In this document: positions 53,638 through 64,000 of the stretch, piece by piece | Numbering within the stretch: the stretch's first letter is position 1 | Layout: each line of letters begins with the position of its first letter | Source: Ooceraea biroi | Taxonomy: Eukaryota > Arthropoda > Insecta > Hymenoptera > Formicidae | NCBI RefSeq assembly: GCF_003672135.1 | Contig: NC_039507.1 | Coordinates: forward strand, 5,409,624 to 5,473,623 | Direction of reading: 5' to 3' | Length of the DNA stretch: 64,000 nt | Made by a program: the position numbers and the translations under genes | The notes under the pieces: generated by a model | What the model was told of the DNA's origin: nothing | The model's database searches: none | What the model saw: only the letters and a program-made list of their open reading frames with translations

Positions 53638-53930
53638 AAAAATGTATTTTTTATCGTTTTCATTTACATTTAATCTTGTTCAATAATTTTGTGTCATGAG
53701 TTCCGTACTTGTTTTAAGCTCCTCTATGAAATTATGGAAAAAAAACATACCGAACCCATTAAAAAAATGAAGGTAACCTTGATATCTTCGAAGCGCCTCC
53801 ACCAGGACAAAAATTATTATCACCATATGTTAGCCCCCTTCGTACCGTATAATTTTGATTACATAAATTTTCCTCTGGACCTTATAAATTCGAAGATATT
53901 TAAGGTGGTAATAGTTATTGCCCCACCCTG
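53638..53930 (-). repeat. Right terminal inverted repeat of the Tc1/mariner element
   Basis: This arm of about 293 bp ends TTATTGCCCCACCCTG followed by TA. It is the reverse complement of the left repeat, with scattered substitutions such as GGGGGC against GGGGAC. Confidence 0.88.
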
Positions 53931-54086
53931 TATATATTGCATTGATTTATTCCATGTATCTTTGTTTTATCGTTATATTCTAATAATAATCGTTTATATT
54001 CTAATAATAATCTTTTATAATAAACTTGATTTTATGTTACATGTTTACTTGTATGTTTTTCTATTGTGTTGTATAATCAGATGAAA

Positions 54087-54108
54087 AGAGAGAGAGAGAG
54101 AGAGAGAG
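54087..54108. repeat. (AG)n microsatellite
   Basis: Eleven AG units, about 155 bp after the Tc1/mariner element. Confidence 0.9.
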
Positions 54109-54669
54109 GTTGTTATAGAATTTATAGGGAAGTTGTGTTTCAGCTACGGCTTTTAATTATTAAATGAAAAGTTTGCAAATGCGCTTGCGAGCTTTTCGCA
54201 TTTGTGAAGCTGGCGCTATCGTACGGTGAATGTAGCAAGTTTTAGAGCAAAAGCTTGCCCTGGTAGAACGTGCCATCTAGCCGCAACGAAAGGCGGGAGA
54301 TTATTGATCGTAAAAATGGCGCCAACGCAAAGTTGTGTAAGAAGGATATCAAGCTATAAGTTACGGTAGCTTTGTCGGCCCGGATCAATTCTCAAGCGCG
54401 CTCGCTCCTTTTCATTTGTTAATTTAGTAGTGCTCTTCTTGCAACAATCATGCCAGCCTAACATGAATGAAATACTTCGATGATTCACGTATGAATTCAC
54501 ATTTACAAGAAAGAGCTTCCGAAATTTGCGTTAGAAATCTGGAGAATTTTATTAATAAAAAAACTTATACGGATTGCATTATAATTCGAGTTTTTATTCT
54601 ACACTAATCAATCTATGATCTTAAAATTTTTCTCACAAATATTTCGTTGCAATTATATAAAAAATTGTA

Positions 54670-54690
54670 TGTGTGTGTGTGTGTGTGTGT
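54670..54690. repeat. (TG)n microsatellite
   Basis: About ten TG units, about 65 bp before the 14-bp hairpin. Confidence 0.92.
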
Positions 54691-54754
54691 TCTCTGTTAC
54701 AAGAATCTGTAACAAGAACATTATCCATAAAAGGAACGGTATTCGCGCGAACAG

Positions 54755-54787
54755 TATGAGCTTGTTGCGTATTGCAACAAGCTCATA
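54755..54787. repeat. Perfect 14-bp stem, 5-base loop hairpin
   Basis: TATGAGCTTGTTGC and its exact reverse complement flank the loop GTATT. The stem is too short for a typical microRNA precursor, and no poly-T run follows to suggest a terminator. It may be a chance or transposon-derived foldback. Confidence 0.8.
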
Positions 54788-57249
54788 AATTGCACGAGAC
54801 TAACCGGCGAGTTGGCTCGAAACAACGTAACAACGGAAAAGTGGAAATTAAAAGGAATTCGAACACGTCTAAGCATTTTTGCAGTTAACAAACCAAACAA
54901 CGGAAATTTCGATAAAACGCGTTACACATGGCCGCGCCGGACCAAACGGTGAAACGAAAGTGGCACAGAAACAGCACATTCGTTTCTACGTGTTTCCGGA
55001 ACGGAACCGCATGTTCGAGAGCTCCCGGAGGTACGATACAGCTTCGCAATCAGGCAAAGTTGAAAGTGGACTTACAAGGAAAACGGCCAGGACGTCTCCA
55101 GCTTCTGCGACGGCCGCTTTTCGTGCTTCGCGGCATGTCGGTTCTCAATTCCATGGCAACTGTATGGGAAAGAAACAAAAGGGAAGAGATTAGAGCTTAT
55201 TCCAACACTGTGTATGATAAAACGTATTGCATATTCGTAATTTCATGATTTTTCCTTGTCGCTGTTGTTCTCCGTCATCGCAATTCTGATAACAAACTGC
55301 CTGCGTTGTACTGGTTCTCGGAATAAAAAGGGGAATGAGAGAGAGAAAGAGAGAATGCAACATCGAAATAAGCGTACGCTCTAATAAATACTTCAGCCAG
55401 CAGCGAAACTCTGATGTCGCACTCCGAGCTGTAAATGTGCGATTTTAGTAGAATATGTAGATCCACATGCATCATATCAGAAAACACCAGAGCGTGAGAG
55501 ATAAAGGCGGAGAGAGGAGTAAAAGGAAGAATTAGAGGTACATGTATGTACGAGTAGTACTGGTGCATTTAAACAAATTCATTAGCAGGGTCCTGCGTCG
55601 TTGTGACGAGAAAGTACCCCGAGATTACTGCGTGACGAGCGAGCAAATGAACTGGATATAATTATATTGCGAGAAAGGAAAAGCGCGTATGGCCGCACGC
55701 TCCCTCTAAAGCAACATTGCAAATATAATATTTTATTTTACTTCATCATTTCGATTATATCGAAAGTTCGCTACTTGTGAATATTTCTCTCAGATTTCTT
55801 GCCGATAGTAATAGTAAAATAGTAAACAGCACATGTTTTAAGCATATGTTAATATAGATTTAGCATTTTATAATAGTTCTATAAATATAGATTTTTTATT
55901 AACAACTAAATAAGGTTTAGTTGGATACAAGCACAATCTTTCAGCCTATTTAACTATAGATATACTGTATTGCTGTGTAATTGTATATCTAAAAGCTCGC
56001 GTTTTTCTAGCAACTCTATTTTTTGATAAATTTGCAGTTGATTCCTCGATCTTTAATAAAATTTAAATAAAATAAAAGATATATTACAAGGAGAGAGATA
56101 CACATTTTATTAATAAATAAAACCGCTTTGCATAAAACTCTGATAAAATCCTAACTTGTCAAGAATAATGTCCAAATTATTCAAAAATCTGTTTCAATGG
56201 AGCTACTTTCCGGGTTTTCTCAGAATAATATGCATTTTCATCGAAAGTGCATGTCGATTAACGTACATTCGATACAACGCGTTACGATCAGATTGCATAA
56301 GTTCAACCTCGATTCAACGGAATACAGTGCACGGTAAAGCACGTGTGTTCTAAACAAATGGCAGAGATAAAATAGATTGGCTGGCAGCGAAATTAAATCC
56401 CGCGTTATTCTCGCCCGACAATACGAGCGGGTACAAGAGGTCACAGTGACGTAATGTCTGCTAAATATTTTATCTCCTCTCGTCTGAATTCGAGGGAATG
56501 AGAAAGCTGCTACTTTCGAAGGATTCATACCATTTTAAAGATCGTTCTTCGTGCAGTGAAAATAAAATCGCCGCTTTCAATCTTAATTTGTATCTTTCTT
56601 CCATCACATTAATCATAGAGATTAAATATGTCTAAAAAATTCAGAACTTTTCGATCGGAATCGATTCATTTCAGTTTATCGGTTTTTTACGTTTTTGCTT
56701 ACATCGATAATAAAAAAATGCGTGAAAGGTATGCTACAAATCACGAACAAATTAAAATATGGGGAAACTATACATGTGAAATTCGTAATAGCTTTTTGAT
56801 TAATTGCGAAAAGATGTCCTTTGTAAACTTATTTATGCAGATTTATGAGAAGTGAATAGCGTAAATCCACGAACTTTTCCTATATAATCCGCCAACAGAT
56901 ATTTCACCATCCCGGTAGAATACACTGTATTCGTAAATCTGAATAAGTAAGCGGAATAAAAAGAATTATCAGTTAAAACAGGATCACTTGGTTCTCTTTT
57001 TCTGCATAAATTAATACAATTGTATTTTTATTAAACATAGTACCGCATGACCATTCAGAGAGTTTAATGTTCATTTCTAAACGCTGGAATTGTTCGTATT
57101 ACCGCTAGAGCGAGCGAGAAGGGTATTCACATGTGAGAAGCACACCGAGCACGATATTAAGGACAGGTCGATTCCTCCAACTCCCCGACGTTAACTTTAA
57201 CCGATTTAATCCAATAACCTGGATTCTCCTGGCCCTAGAATGGGAACGA

Positions 57250-58290
57250 TTTCACTGCGATTTAAATTAATCAATGTCGAACGAATCCTTTAGCTCTCGA
57301 GGGCCGTTCTCCTTCGGCCGCACCGGATCGCGTTCGTGGAACGTTCCGAAAATCAGACACCTGCCTGCCTGGGGAACGTGTCAGGCCAGGTCGCGGAATT
57401 GACGAGTCATCCGACACACACGGCAATCGCTTCCATCCTCCTAATGTCCCTAACGTCACCCATGAAAGATCCGCCCACGCGTTCGCGGCCAAGAAAGCTA
57501 TCGCGGCCAAGATTCCGCGCGGCTCGATCGCTGCAATATTTCGGCTGTCGGTGGCAACGGTGGCAGGTAACATACACGCGGTCGGTCGATACCAAACGCC
57601 GGTGTGACCTACAGGATACACCACCGTGGTGATACGGCACCGCGGGAAACACACACGGTACACTCATCCCCGAGGTCTTCCTCCCTCCCGCCCTCCTACC
57701 TTCCATTTCGCCCATCCCTCACCCGCCACCACCACCTTTCCCCCTTGTCCCTCGTCCCTGCGCCCTCCACCACACCACACACGTGCTCAACGTGCCTGTA
57801 CGTGAAACTCGAAGTGCTTGTCATTGTCTGGCGCGGAGGGCGCTTGACCTTCCGCAACGTATCGAGCACACCCCCGATTTCCTTTCAGCCGATCGTGTGA
57901 AGGAGAGACGCGGCCATGTTGGCATGAAGGGGAGAGGGAAAGAAAAAAGAAACCCTTTTTCACAATGCGCGTATTCGTCCGGGATATTTGGTGTCCTTTG
58001 TCGGCGGCGGTGTCGCTCCCAATTCATCGGGATCCGCGCAGGTTTGTACTTGTGTACGTACTTGAAGAAAAGGGGAGATCCTCCGACTCCCACCCTCACG
58101 ACTTCTCTGTCAGCTCATCCCCTCGTTTCATCACGGTCTCTCCGTAGCTTCTTCCACCCTCCTCCCATTCCTGTCCCTTCGTCTCGCGAGGTCGAGCGCC
58201 CTTTCGAAATTTGTCGATGGCCAAAGGATGCCTCGAGGACTGCGCTTCGTCTGGCCTCGAATCCGAGATTCTTATCTTTTAACTGAAAGC
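57250..58290. other. GC-rich island with a long pyrimidine tract
   Basis: The stretch is GC-rich, with overlapping non-homologous open frames on both strands (for example 57783-58286 plus, 57271-57663 minus). From about 57660 to 57790 the plus strand is strongly C- and T-rich with few purines and ends in a CA-rich stretch. The plus strand also has a donor-like CAG before gtaaca at about 57567. It may be the 5' region of a gene transcribed to the right or regulatory DNA; no exon could be supported. Confidence 0.3.
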
Positions 58291-58655
58291 TCGTGGAAAG
58301 GTGTTATCGAACGACGTTACCGTTCGCGGATGTCGTCCGCAGCTACTACAAGGCTGCGAGGCGTTTATGCATCCGGCTTATAAAAGCATTCACGACGAAA
58401 TCCTCTGCCGTTCCAACTTTTTTCTGTCTCTCTCTTTCTCTCTTTCTCGCGCCTTTACTCGTTACGTTTATGTAAAATGTATGCACGTTCGTTCAACGTG
58501 TGCAAATACTCCTAGAAATCACAATCTTTTCATCACCGAAATTTTTTTATTGAAAGGAGGACTCCTTTGCTCCTTTGCGAGTCGTTTTTATATATGACGA
58601 TGAAAAATTTGACAAGATTTTCAGAGAATTTTTAATGATCCTATGCGCTACGCCC

Positions 58656-58723
58656 GACTATCATTAATCACAAATCACATAACGATTAAGACTATCATTA
58701 ATCACAAATCATATAACGATTAA
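58656..58723. repeat. 34-bp tandem duplication, two copies
   Basis: The unit beginning GACTATCATTAATCACAAAT occurs twice in a row with a period of 34 bp and one C/T difference (atcac against atcat). It is non-coding. Confidence 0.9.
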
Positions 58724-60923
58724 GATTAATTATTACAGTGATTATACTTTTGTTATTATTTATGATAATTCACGTGGATTTTATCTCGATAAATTTGCTT
58801 CATTCATTTACAGTTCCATTGAGCATTCTATTGAGAGTATCTTTTTCGCCAAGTAATTCACCTTTGAACTTTATTCGTATAAAAGATATTACAAGACAGT
58901 AGAGTATTTTTACGTCTTGCACATTTCTTTTTAATGGAATTGATACAGGAAGGAATTAATCAGCGAGGTAAAGTAAGCTGAATAAATATAGAGATACAAA
59001 GTACAAGCTCTCAAGGAAGTAAGGAGCTTAGGGATGCGCTTAATCTTTGCGTGTCTGCTCGCGCAATGCAGAACATTGCGGATTTTCTTACGCCACATAA
59101 CGTTGCATGATGCGGTCGACGTGCTGCCGCGGAACGACTTGATGGAGAAATCAGCGACAGGTTTCCTGCAGTAGAAGCCTTGTCGCGAGCAAAAACAAAA
59201 TAGGGCAAATTTTTTTTTAGAATCGATACCGAAGGATACGTTTGTTATTCTCGCATTCCCGTTGGGGATCGCGGTGGAAATAGCAAAAGTCGGGATGTAT
59301 TTCCGTTTGATGCGGCCGAGTCCCTCTAACATGACAACTAATCCAAATAGGCACTTCCCACCGGGAATATCTCGTTTACATAATCAAGAATTACACGGCT
59401 AACCCAGCTCATGTTACTGCGCTATCGTGCGTCACGCAACTATCCTACGGATAAAATGAAAACATAACTATTGATATTAGGTATGCGAACATCAGCACTC
59501 ATGTGACGGAACGTCAAGCACTCGATAGTACAATTAACTTTTGACTATCTCCCTCTCTCTCTTTTGGTGGATAAATTTATATAGCTGTGATATCAAATAT
59601 GTCTGATGGAGTCATTTTAACCAGTGACACACAAAATGAAGCTAGCCAGTGCCATGTGAGGCTATAAATATGTAATTTATTTTTGCAATAAAAAATGGAA
59701 TAATAATTCGATAAAAACTGATAAAAGTTTCTCTCAGAGTTTAAAGGTTATTGATATCATCTCCATATTATTAAATTTATACATGTATAGCAAATTTATA
59801 ACAAAGCGTACATTTATCTGTTACACGGTGATTGATTGATCATATTTTATTTGTAATTTTAATTTACGATTACGGCAAACAATGTTGAAATGCATTCTGA
59901 ATATTGTATAGATGTTTCATATATTTAGCAGTGTATAAAGTATTATTTATATAATTATGCAAATATACTTACATTACTCGATCTTTCACATGTTGGTTTA
60001 GCTAATTTATATATTAAACAAGTTTTTTCGATATTATCTATAATTTGCAAAATAGTTTATTAAATAATATTAAATATTCTGATTCAATCATCGTACGAAT
60101 GAAACAAATAATGGTGTAATAATGTTATAAATATGCGTAATGAAAAACATCTGAAATAAAAATACATACATGAATAATAAGTAAATGTAGAGTCGTTACC
60201 AACAAATTGATGAACAATAAAACGAATCCAGGATTGGTAGAAAATTTCACGCAATTATCATGCTGAAAATATGATACTCACTCTTGCGTGGTTCTCTGCA
60301 ATTAAAAAGTTCACCCGTATAAAGAGAATGGAAGAGCGTGTGAATACCAGTTATATTCCGGCGGAAAATAGATTTAGATGTTTGAAATTTTGCATTTTTT
60401 AAAAAGTACCTTCATGAAACATACATGTGTAGAAGTGGAACGAGAGTAGAACGGTTCTTCGAGCTTAAAGCCGAAAAACGAAAGTGCATAATTCATATAT
60501 CTTGCGTTCTCCACGCCGCCCTTCTCTCGGGCGAATCGGATTCGCAGCTCTCGGTGTATCTCCCAGCATCCCGTATTTAAATCATCTCGTTCGTCTCGCC
60601 ACGCGAGAGCACTTCATCCAGAAACGCTCTCGGTGATCACGTTTATCTAAATTGCGGGCGTGTAATTTCCGGCCGCGCGTTTTCCTCGTCATCGTCTTTC
60701 AATCGGGTTTCGACTCCTCCGTAAAATCGCACTTCATCCCGCGACATCCCGCGTACTTGCAGCACGCACAGGTGTAAAGCTCAATTACTACCGGTACGTC
60801 TTCTTCTCTCGCAATCTAGGGAACGCAAAATCCACTCGTTCTCGCTTGATGCACGCTGCAGGTGCATGTGCGCACCAGAAGGTGAATCCGTGTGCGTGTA
60901 AAGCGCAGCCCGACGGCTGACTT

Positions 60924-60985
60924 GAAAGAGAAAGAGTGAGAGCGAGAGAGAAAGAGTATGTGTGAGAAAAAGAGAGAGAGAGAAC
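60924..60985. repeat. Purine-rich GA repeat tract
   Basis: GAAA, GAGA and AAGAG units with few pyrimidines, ending in a pure (GA)n run. It lies in a moderately GC-rich patch at 60.5-61.3 kb. Confidence 0.85.
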
Positions 60986-63900
60986 GGAAGAGAGTCGACG
61001 AGAGCTTTCACACGCGGCTCGAAAAGACCATCTCGACTACCCATGCACGGCCGGTCGAGCACACCGCGAGCAATTTAAAGGCGAAAGGAGCAAAAGAGCG
61101 TCTTTACACCGGCGCTGCTTCAAGCTCGCTATTTCCATTGTCCTCCCCGTGGCAGCTCATCCCGCCGCTAACCATCGCCAACAATCAACTCGAACGTTAA
61201 GGGTGAGTCCACAATCGAGGATCGAGCGGGGGTTCGATCTTACGTTCTTTCACGTTGACATGGAACTCGATGATTGTTATCTTGGAAAATATCACGGTCC
61301 AAGTGCTTTCTGTAAATTAACGCACGGTTGATTTCGCGAGATTAAAGATGCTCGAGAGATCAACGTAAAGGGCAACCGGATGTGAAGTCGGTGCTCGTTA
61401 AAAGAGGGGTTGATTGATCAACGACAGATTACTCTGAGACGCAATCAACAACGCCTTCACGGATGAAAGATGAATATCGATACGTTAAATTGTTTCAAAA
61501 TTAGTTCACTGTTAATTACTGCACAATTATTTAGATGATCTTTAGATTTCGCACGTTAAGTTTTCATGAATAACAGTGTAATAATACATTGTAATAATAA
61601 ATAAGTATCGGAATCTTCGAATTGTTGTATTTATCTCAATTGACAATGAGTTAGCTCGCGTATAAATTATTAAAAACTAAATTAGCGGTATTATGCAAAA
61701 ATTGCCGTCACGGCTGAATAGATGCGATTCTAATGTGAGTGTACCATAATGAGGCGACACTTTTCTCGGCCGCTTATGCGCCGTTTAATGGCGAAGACTT
61801 TCAATTTTTTCAGAAGTGTTTTTCCCGCAAGTGTTTCCGCTTCTCCACCTCGCTGCACTGAAAATAACTCAATGTACTCTATACGCTCCGAGATAGCATC
61901 AGTAAATTAGCGTTGCATAAATGTGCTCATAAAATGATCTAATAATCGTCGCGGTGTTATGTTAACGCATCACGGACGACAACGCGTTAATCAATCTTTG
62001 ATTGAACATAAGCGTCGAAAGATAAAATATTTTCTATTAATTTTTGGTGATTTATTTTCCTGCTGTAGAATTTTACTCTATTATTAATATATTTATATCG
62101 TATGTTAATCAGACAAGCAAATTACAAAAACCAAATGTACAATAAGTTCAAAGAGCAAAATAATAAAAGAAATATTTTATTAAAATCTCGAATTATTGTA
62201 TCATGCGTTTCTCCGGATCTTGTGTATTTTTAACATCTTTATGATGTTATTTCTATTGTAACATGAACAAGTCATGGAAAGAATGGCATTTCTAAAATAA
62301 ATATTTGCGGTTTGCATGATCAAGTATTCAATATATTTTTGTTTGTTATTTAAACCAGCTTTGTTTGCTGAATGTTGATTACTTCGTTCTTTACGAAGAA
62401 TTACGAGCGTGTTTGTCGAAAGTATCAAGAATATCACAAGTGATTCTGATTTGACGAGGTTTGATGCAACGAAATTAATCATTATAGGAAGAATCGCGTC
62501 GGCCTCGTTCTCGACCCTTAACGGAGAACAAATGCACAGATTGCCTCCGGCCGTCACAGTCTGTTCGCACAGAAAGGAACTCATTGATGACGAGCTTTAT
62601 ATGCGTTTCCGCATAAACAATGGACGTACGGACTACTGTGCATTGCATTGAAGCGGCGAAGCGCATCAACGAATGTATTTTTTAATCTCGACATATTGCA
62701 GAGTTATGATGATATCTGCACCAAACCGGGACATAATAATTTTTTTTTATTTATTAACCAGATTTAAAAATTAAACTGTCGATTGGAAAATGTTATCGCA
62801 AAAGGTTTAAAATATTTTTTCTATTGACTTTTTATTTATGGCTATATATATTTGCCAGTAGCCCAGTATTAATAAAACAGGAAGAACTATTTATCCTTCA
62901 ATTTTTTGACTATATATAATATATATCAAATTCACGTATTTAAAAAACAATAATATTCACACATTGTTCCAGTTAACGCTTTAATTATTAAAAAAATATA
63001 GAATATTTCTGTGAAAAAATATTGCTGCATGATGAAACATTTCAAAGCCAAAAATTTGTTAATGTCAGAGCTGAAATAATCAAATAATCGCAATTGCAAA
63101 ATTGAAAATTATGCAAAAAAGAGAAAAAGCAATCTTTTATACGTCCAATAAAATTATAATTAACGCAGATACATAAAGCAATTGCAAAATGATATGTTTG
63201 TTTTCTCATTCAGTTATCTCTAAATTTTTATGTAATAAAAATACTGCCTGTGTAGTAAATAAAATTTATGTATTCACAGAGCGATTTACAGCACATTTAC
63301 GGCAAATATGTAAGATAAATAGCTGAAACTAAATAGCAGGGTTAAGATGCAGAAGATTGCAAGAACGGTAAGTGACTCGTTTATTCTGACTAGTACTGGT
63401 CGGCGTAATGATCGGGTAGTTCATAAGACGAGTGTCTCTGAATGGGGTGGATTTTTCTTAGCTCTCCAGTGAGGAGGAAATGTCGCCGAGAGTAATAACG
63501 AGTTAAAAAGAAAAATGTAGCTGTATGACAACAATTGGTATATTCCACTAATCTAGATTTAAAATGTCTATTATGTTTAACTTGGTATGTCAATATGAAC
63601 TTGTCTACCGTATTTTGTCAATTGACAGTAATTTTATTTAATGCTATATCATTAAAAATGTAACAAATATATACTTATACCTTGTTTTTGAAATAAGTTT
63701 CAAATAAAACCCAGATAAAATATATTAGTATCTGTAAGTAAAAATAAAAAATAAAACTTTATGAATCTTTGAATATATGGTTGGTTATTATTATTAACGT
63801 TAATTTATTCTTTAAAATTTATAGCGATACATCTTGCGTACATTTACGTCGGGTGAAAATGTGTTTCTTGCTGCGGAAAGATATTGCATTGCTGAGAGTG

Positions 63901-64000
63901 CACTAATAGTAGCTCGAGTTTAGTACACTGCTTTTACCCACATTAATATGCAAATGCAAGTTCGGATATAAATCTCAAGAGCATCACAACTGTCTAAGTA

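Larger units (their letters stand above)
52794..53930 (+). mobile_element. Tc1/mariner-type transposon copy, internally deleted, 1137 bp
   Basis: The element is bounded by CAGGGTGGGGCAATAACTAT and its exact reverse complement and is flanked by TA on both sides (52792-52793 and 53931-53932), the target duplication of the Tc1/mariner superfamily. The terminal inverted repeats are about 290 bp long (roughly 52794-53087 and 53638-53930) and differ at only some dozen positions, so the insertion is fairly young. The inside keeps only scraps of a transposase, described separately, so this copy cannot supply its own enzyme. Frames that run along the two repeats (52664-53029 minus, 53689-54084 plus) translate to near-identical peptides only because the repeats are the same DNA; they are not genes. 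Confidence 0.9.
53931..57249. other. Non-coding DNA after the Tc1/mariner element
   Basis: It holds the AG and TG microsatellites and the hairpin, listed separately. A 106-codon frame at 54928-55248 (plus) starts MAAPDQTVKRKWHRN and overlaps another frame; it has no recognisable family and is not called. The rest is AT-rich with nothing seen. Confidence 0.45.
58291..64000. other. AT-rich non-coding DNA to the window end
   Basis: Contains the 34-bp tandem repeat and the GA tract. A moderately GC-rich patch at 60.5-61.3 kb has only short shadow frames. A 127-codon minus frame at 62201-62584 starts MSSFLCEQTVTAGG and overlaps a plus-strand frame; neither is recognised. Confidence 0.45.

Noticed and set aside
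52664..54084. Two long frames with nearly the same peptide (KMKVTLISSKRLHQDK)
   Set aside because: The similarity arises because both are translations of the terminal inverted repeats of the Tc1/mariner copy; the repeats themselves are not coding.
54928..55248. 106-codon plus-strand frame starting MAAPDQTVKRKW
   Set aside because: It looks plausible as peptide but overlaps another frame, lacks splice sites I can support, and has no known relative.
57271..58286. Several frames of 90-167 codons on both strands
   Set aside because: They are mutual shadows in GC-rich DNA; several lack an ATG and none has recognisable domains.
61220..61245. GGTTCGAT-like T-arm motif of a tRNA
   Set aside because: No acceptor stem, D-arm or anticodon arm could be paired around it.

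Overview
The window looks like a stretch of an insect nuclear genome, most probably an aculeate hymenopteran such as an ant. It is mostly AT-rich non-coding DNA with many short tandem repeats, broken by several GC- and CpG-rich islands. The recognisable coding sequence is spliced and of arthropod type. The species call is an inference from composition, the channel gene and the transposon family; no species-diagnostic marker was seen.

The one gene I recognise is on the minus strand. It is the 5' part of a hyperpolarization-activated cyclic-nucleotide-gated (HCN, Ih) cation channel. A 271-nt exon at 13595-13865 encodes the conserved segment just before transmembrane helix S1 (the Ion_trans_N / HCN domain, ending in the HP.S.FR motif). 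A 371-nt exon at 17382-17752 encodes a glycine- and asparagine-rich cytosolic N-terminus. Both have good donor and acceptor sites, and they join in frame by completing one split Gly codon. S1-S6, the pore and the cyclic-nucleotide-binding domain were not found at lower coordinates, so they presumably lie before position 1. Neither exon contains a usable upstream start Met, so the start codon must lie in a further exon above 17752. The best candidate is an open frame in the GC-rich region at 46558-46739, which ends at a donor of the matching phase. This would make the first intron about 29 kb. It is a hypothesis only.

Layout: 1-13594, AT-rich, taken as HCN intron, with a 262-bp foldback element at 5176-5437 and a 167-codon open frame of unknown nature at 8652-9155. 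13595-17752, the two HCN exons and the 3.5-kb intron between them. 17753-30400, AT-rich with a degenerate inverted-repeat element at 22608-22953 and microsatellites. 30400-31830, a GC-rich island followed by a compound microsatellite. 32000-45000, mostly AT-rich. 45050-49560, the largest GC-rich island, a plausible promoter and 5' exon zone. 52794-53930, an internally deleted Tc1/mariner-type element with about 290-bp terminal inverted repeats and a TA target duplication. 57250-58290, a third GC-rich island with a long pyrimidine tract. 58291-64000, AT-rich with repeats.

Most other open frames overlap each other on both strands in the GC-rich islands and show no family resemblance, so they are not called as genes. 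I found no convincing tRNA, rRNA, CRISPR array or virus-like sequence, and no evidence of a new multi-gene system.
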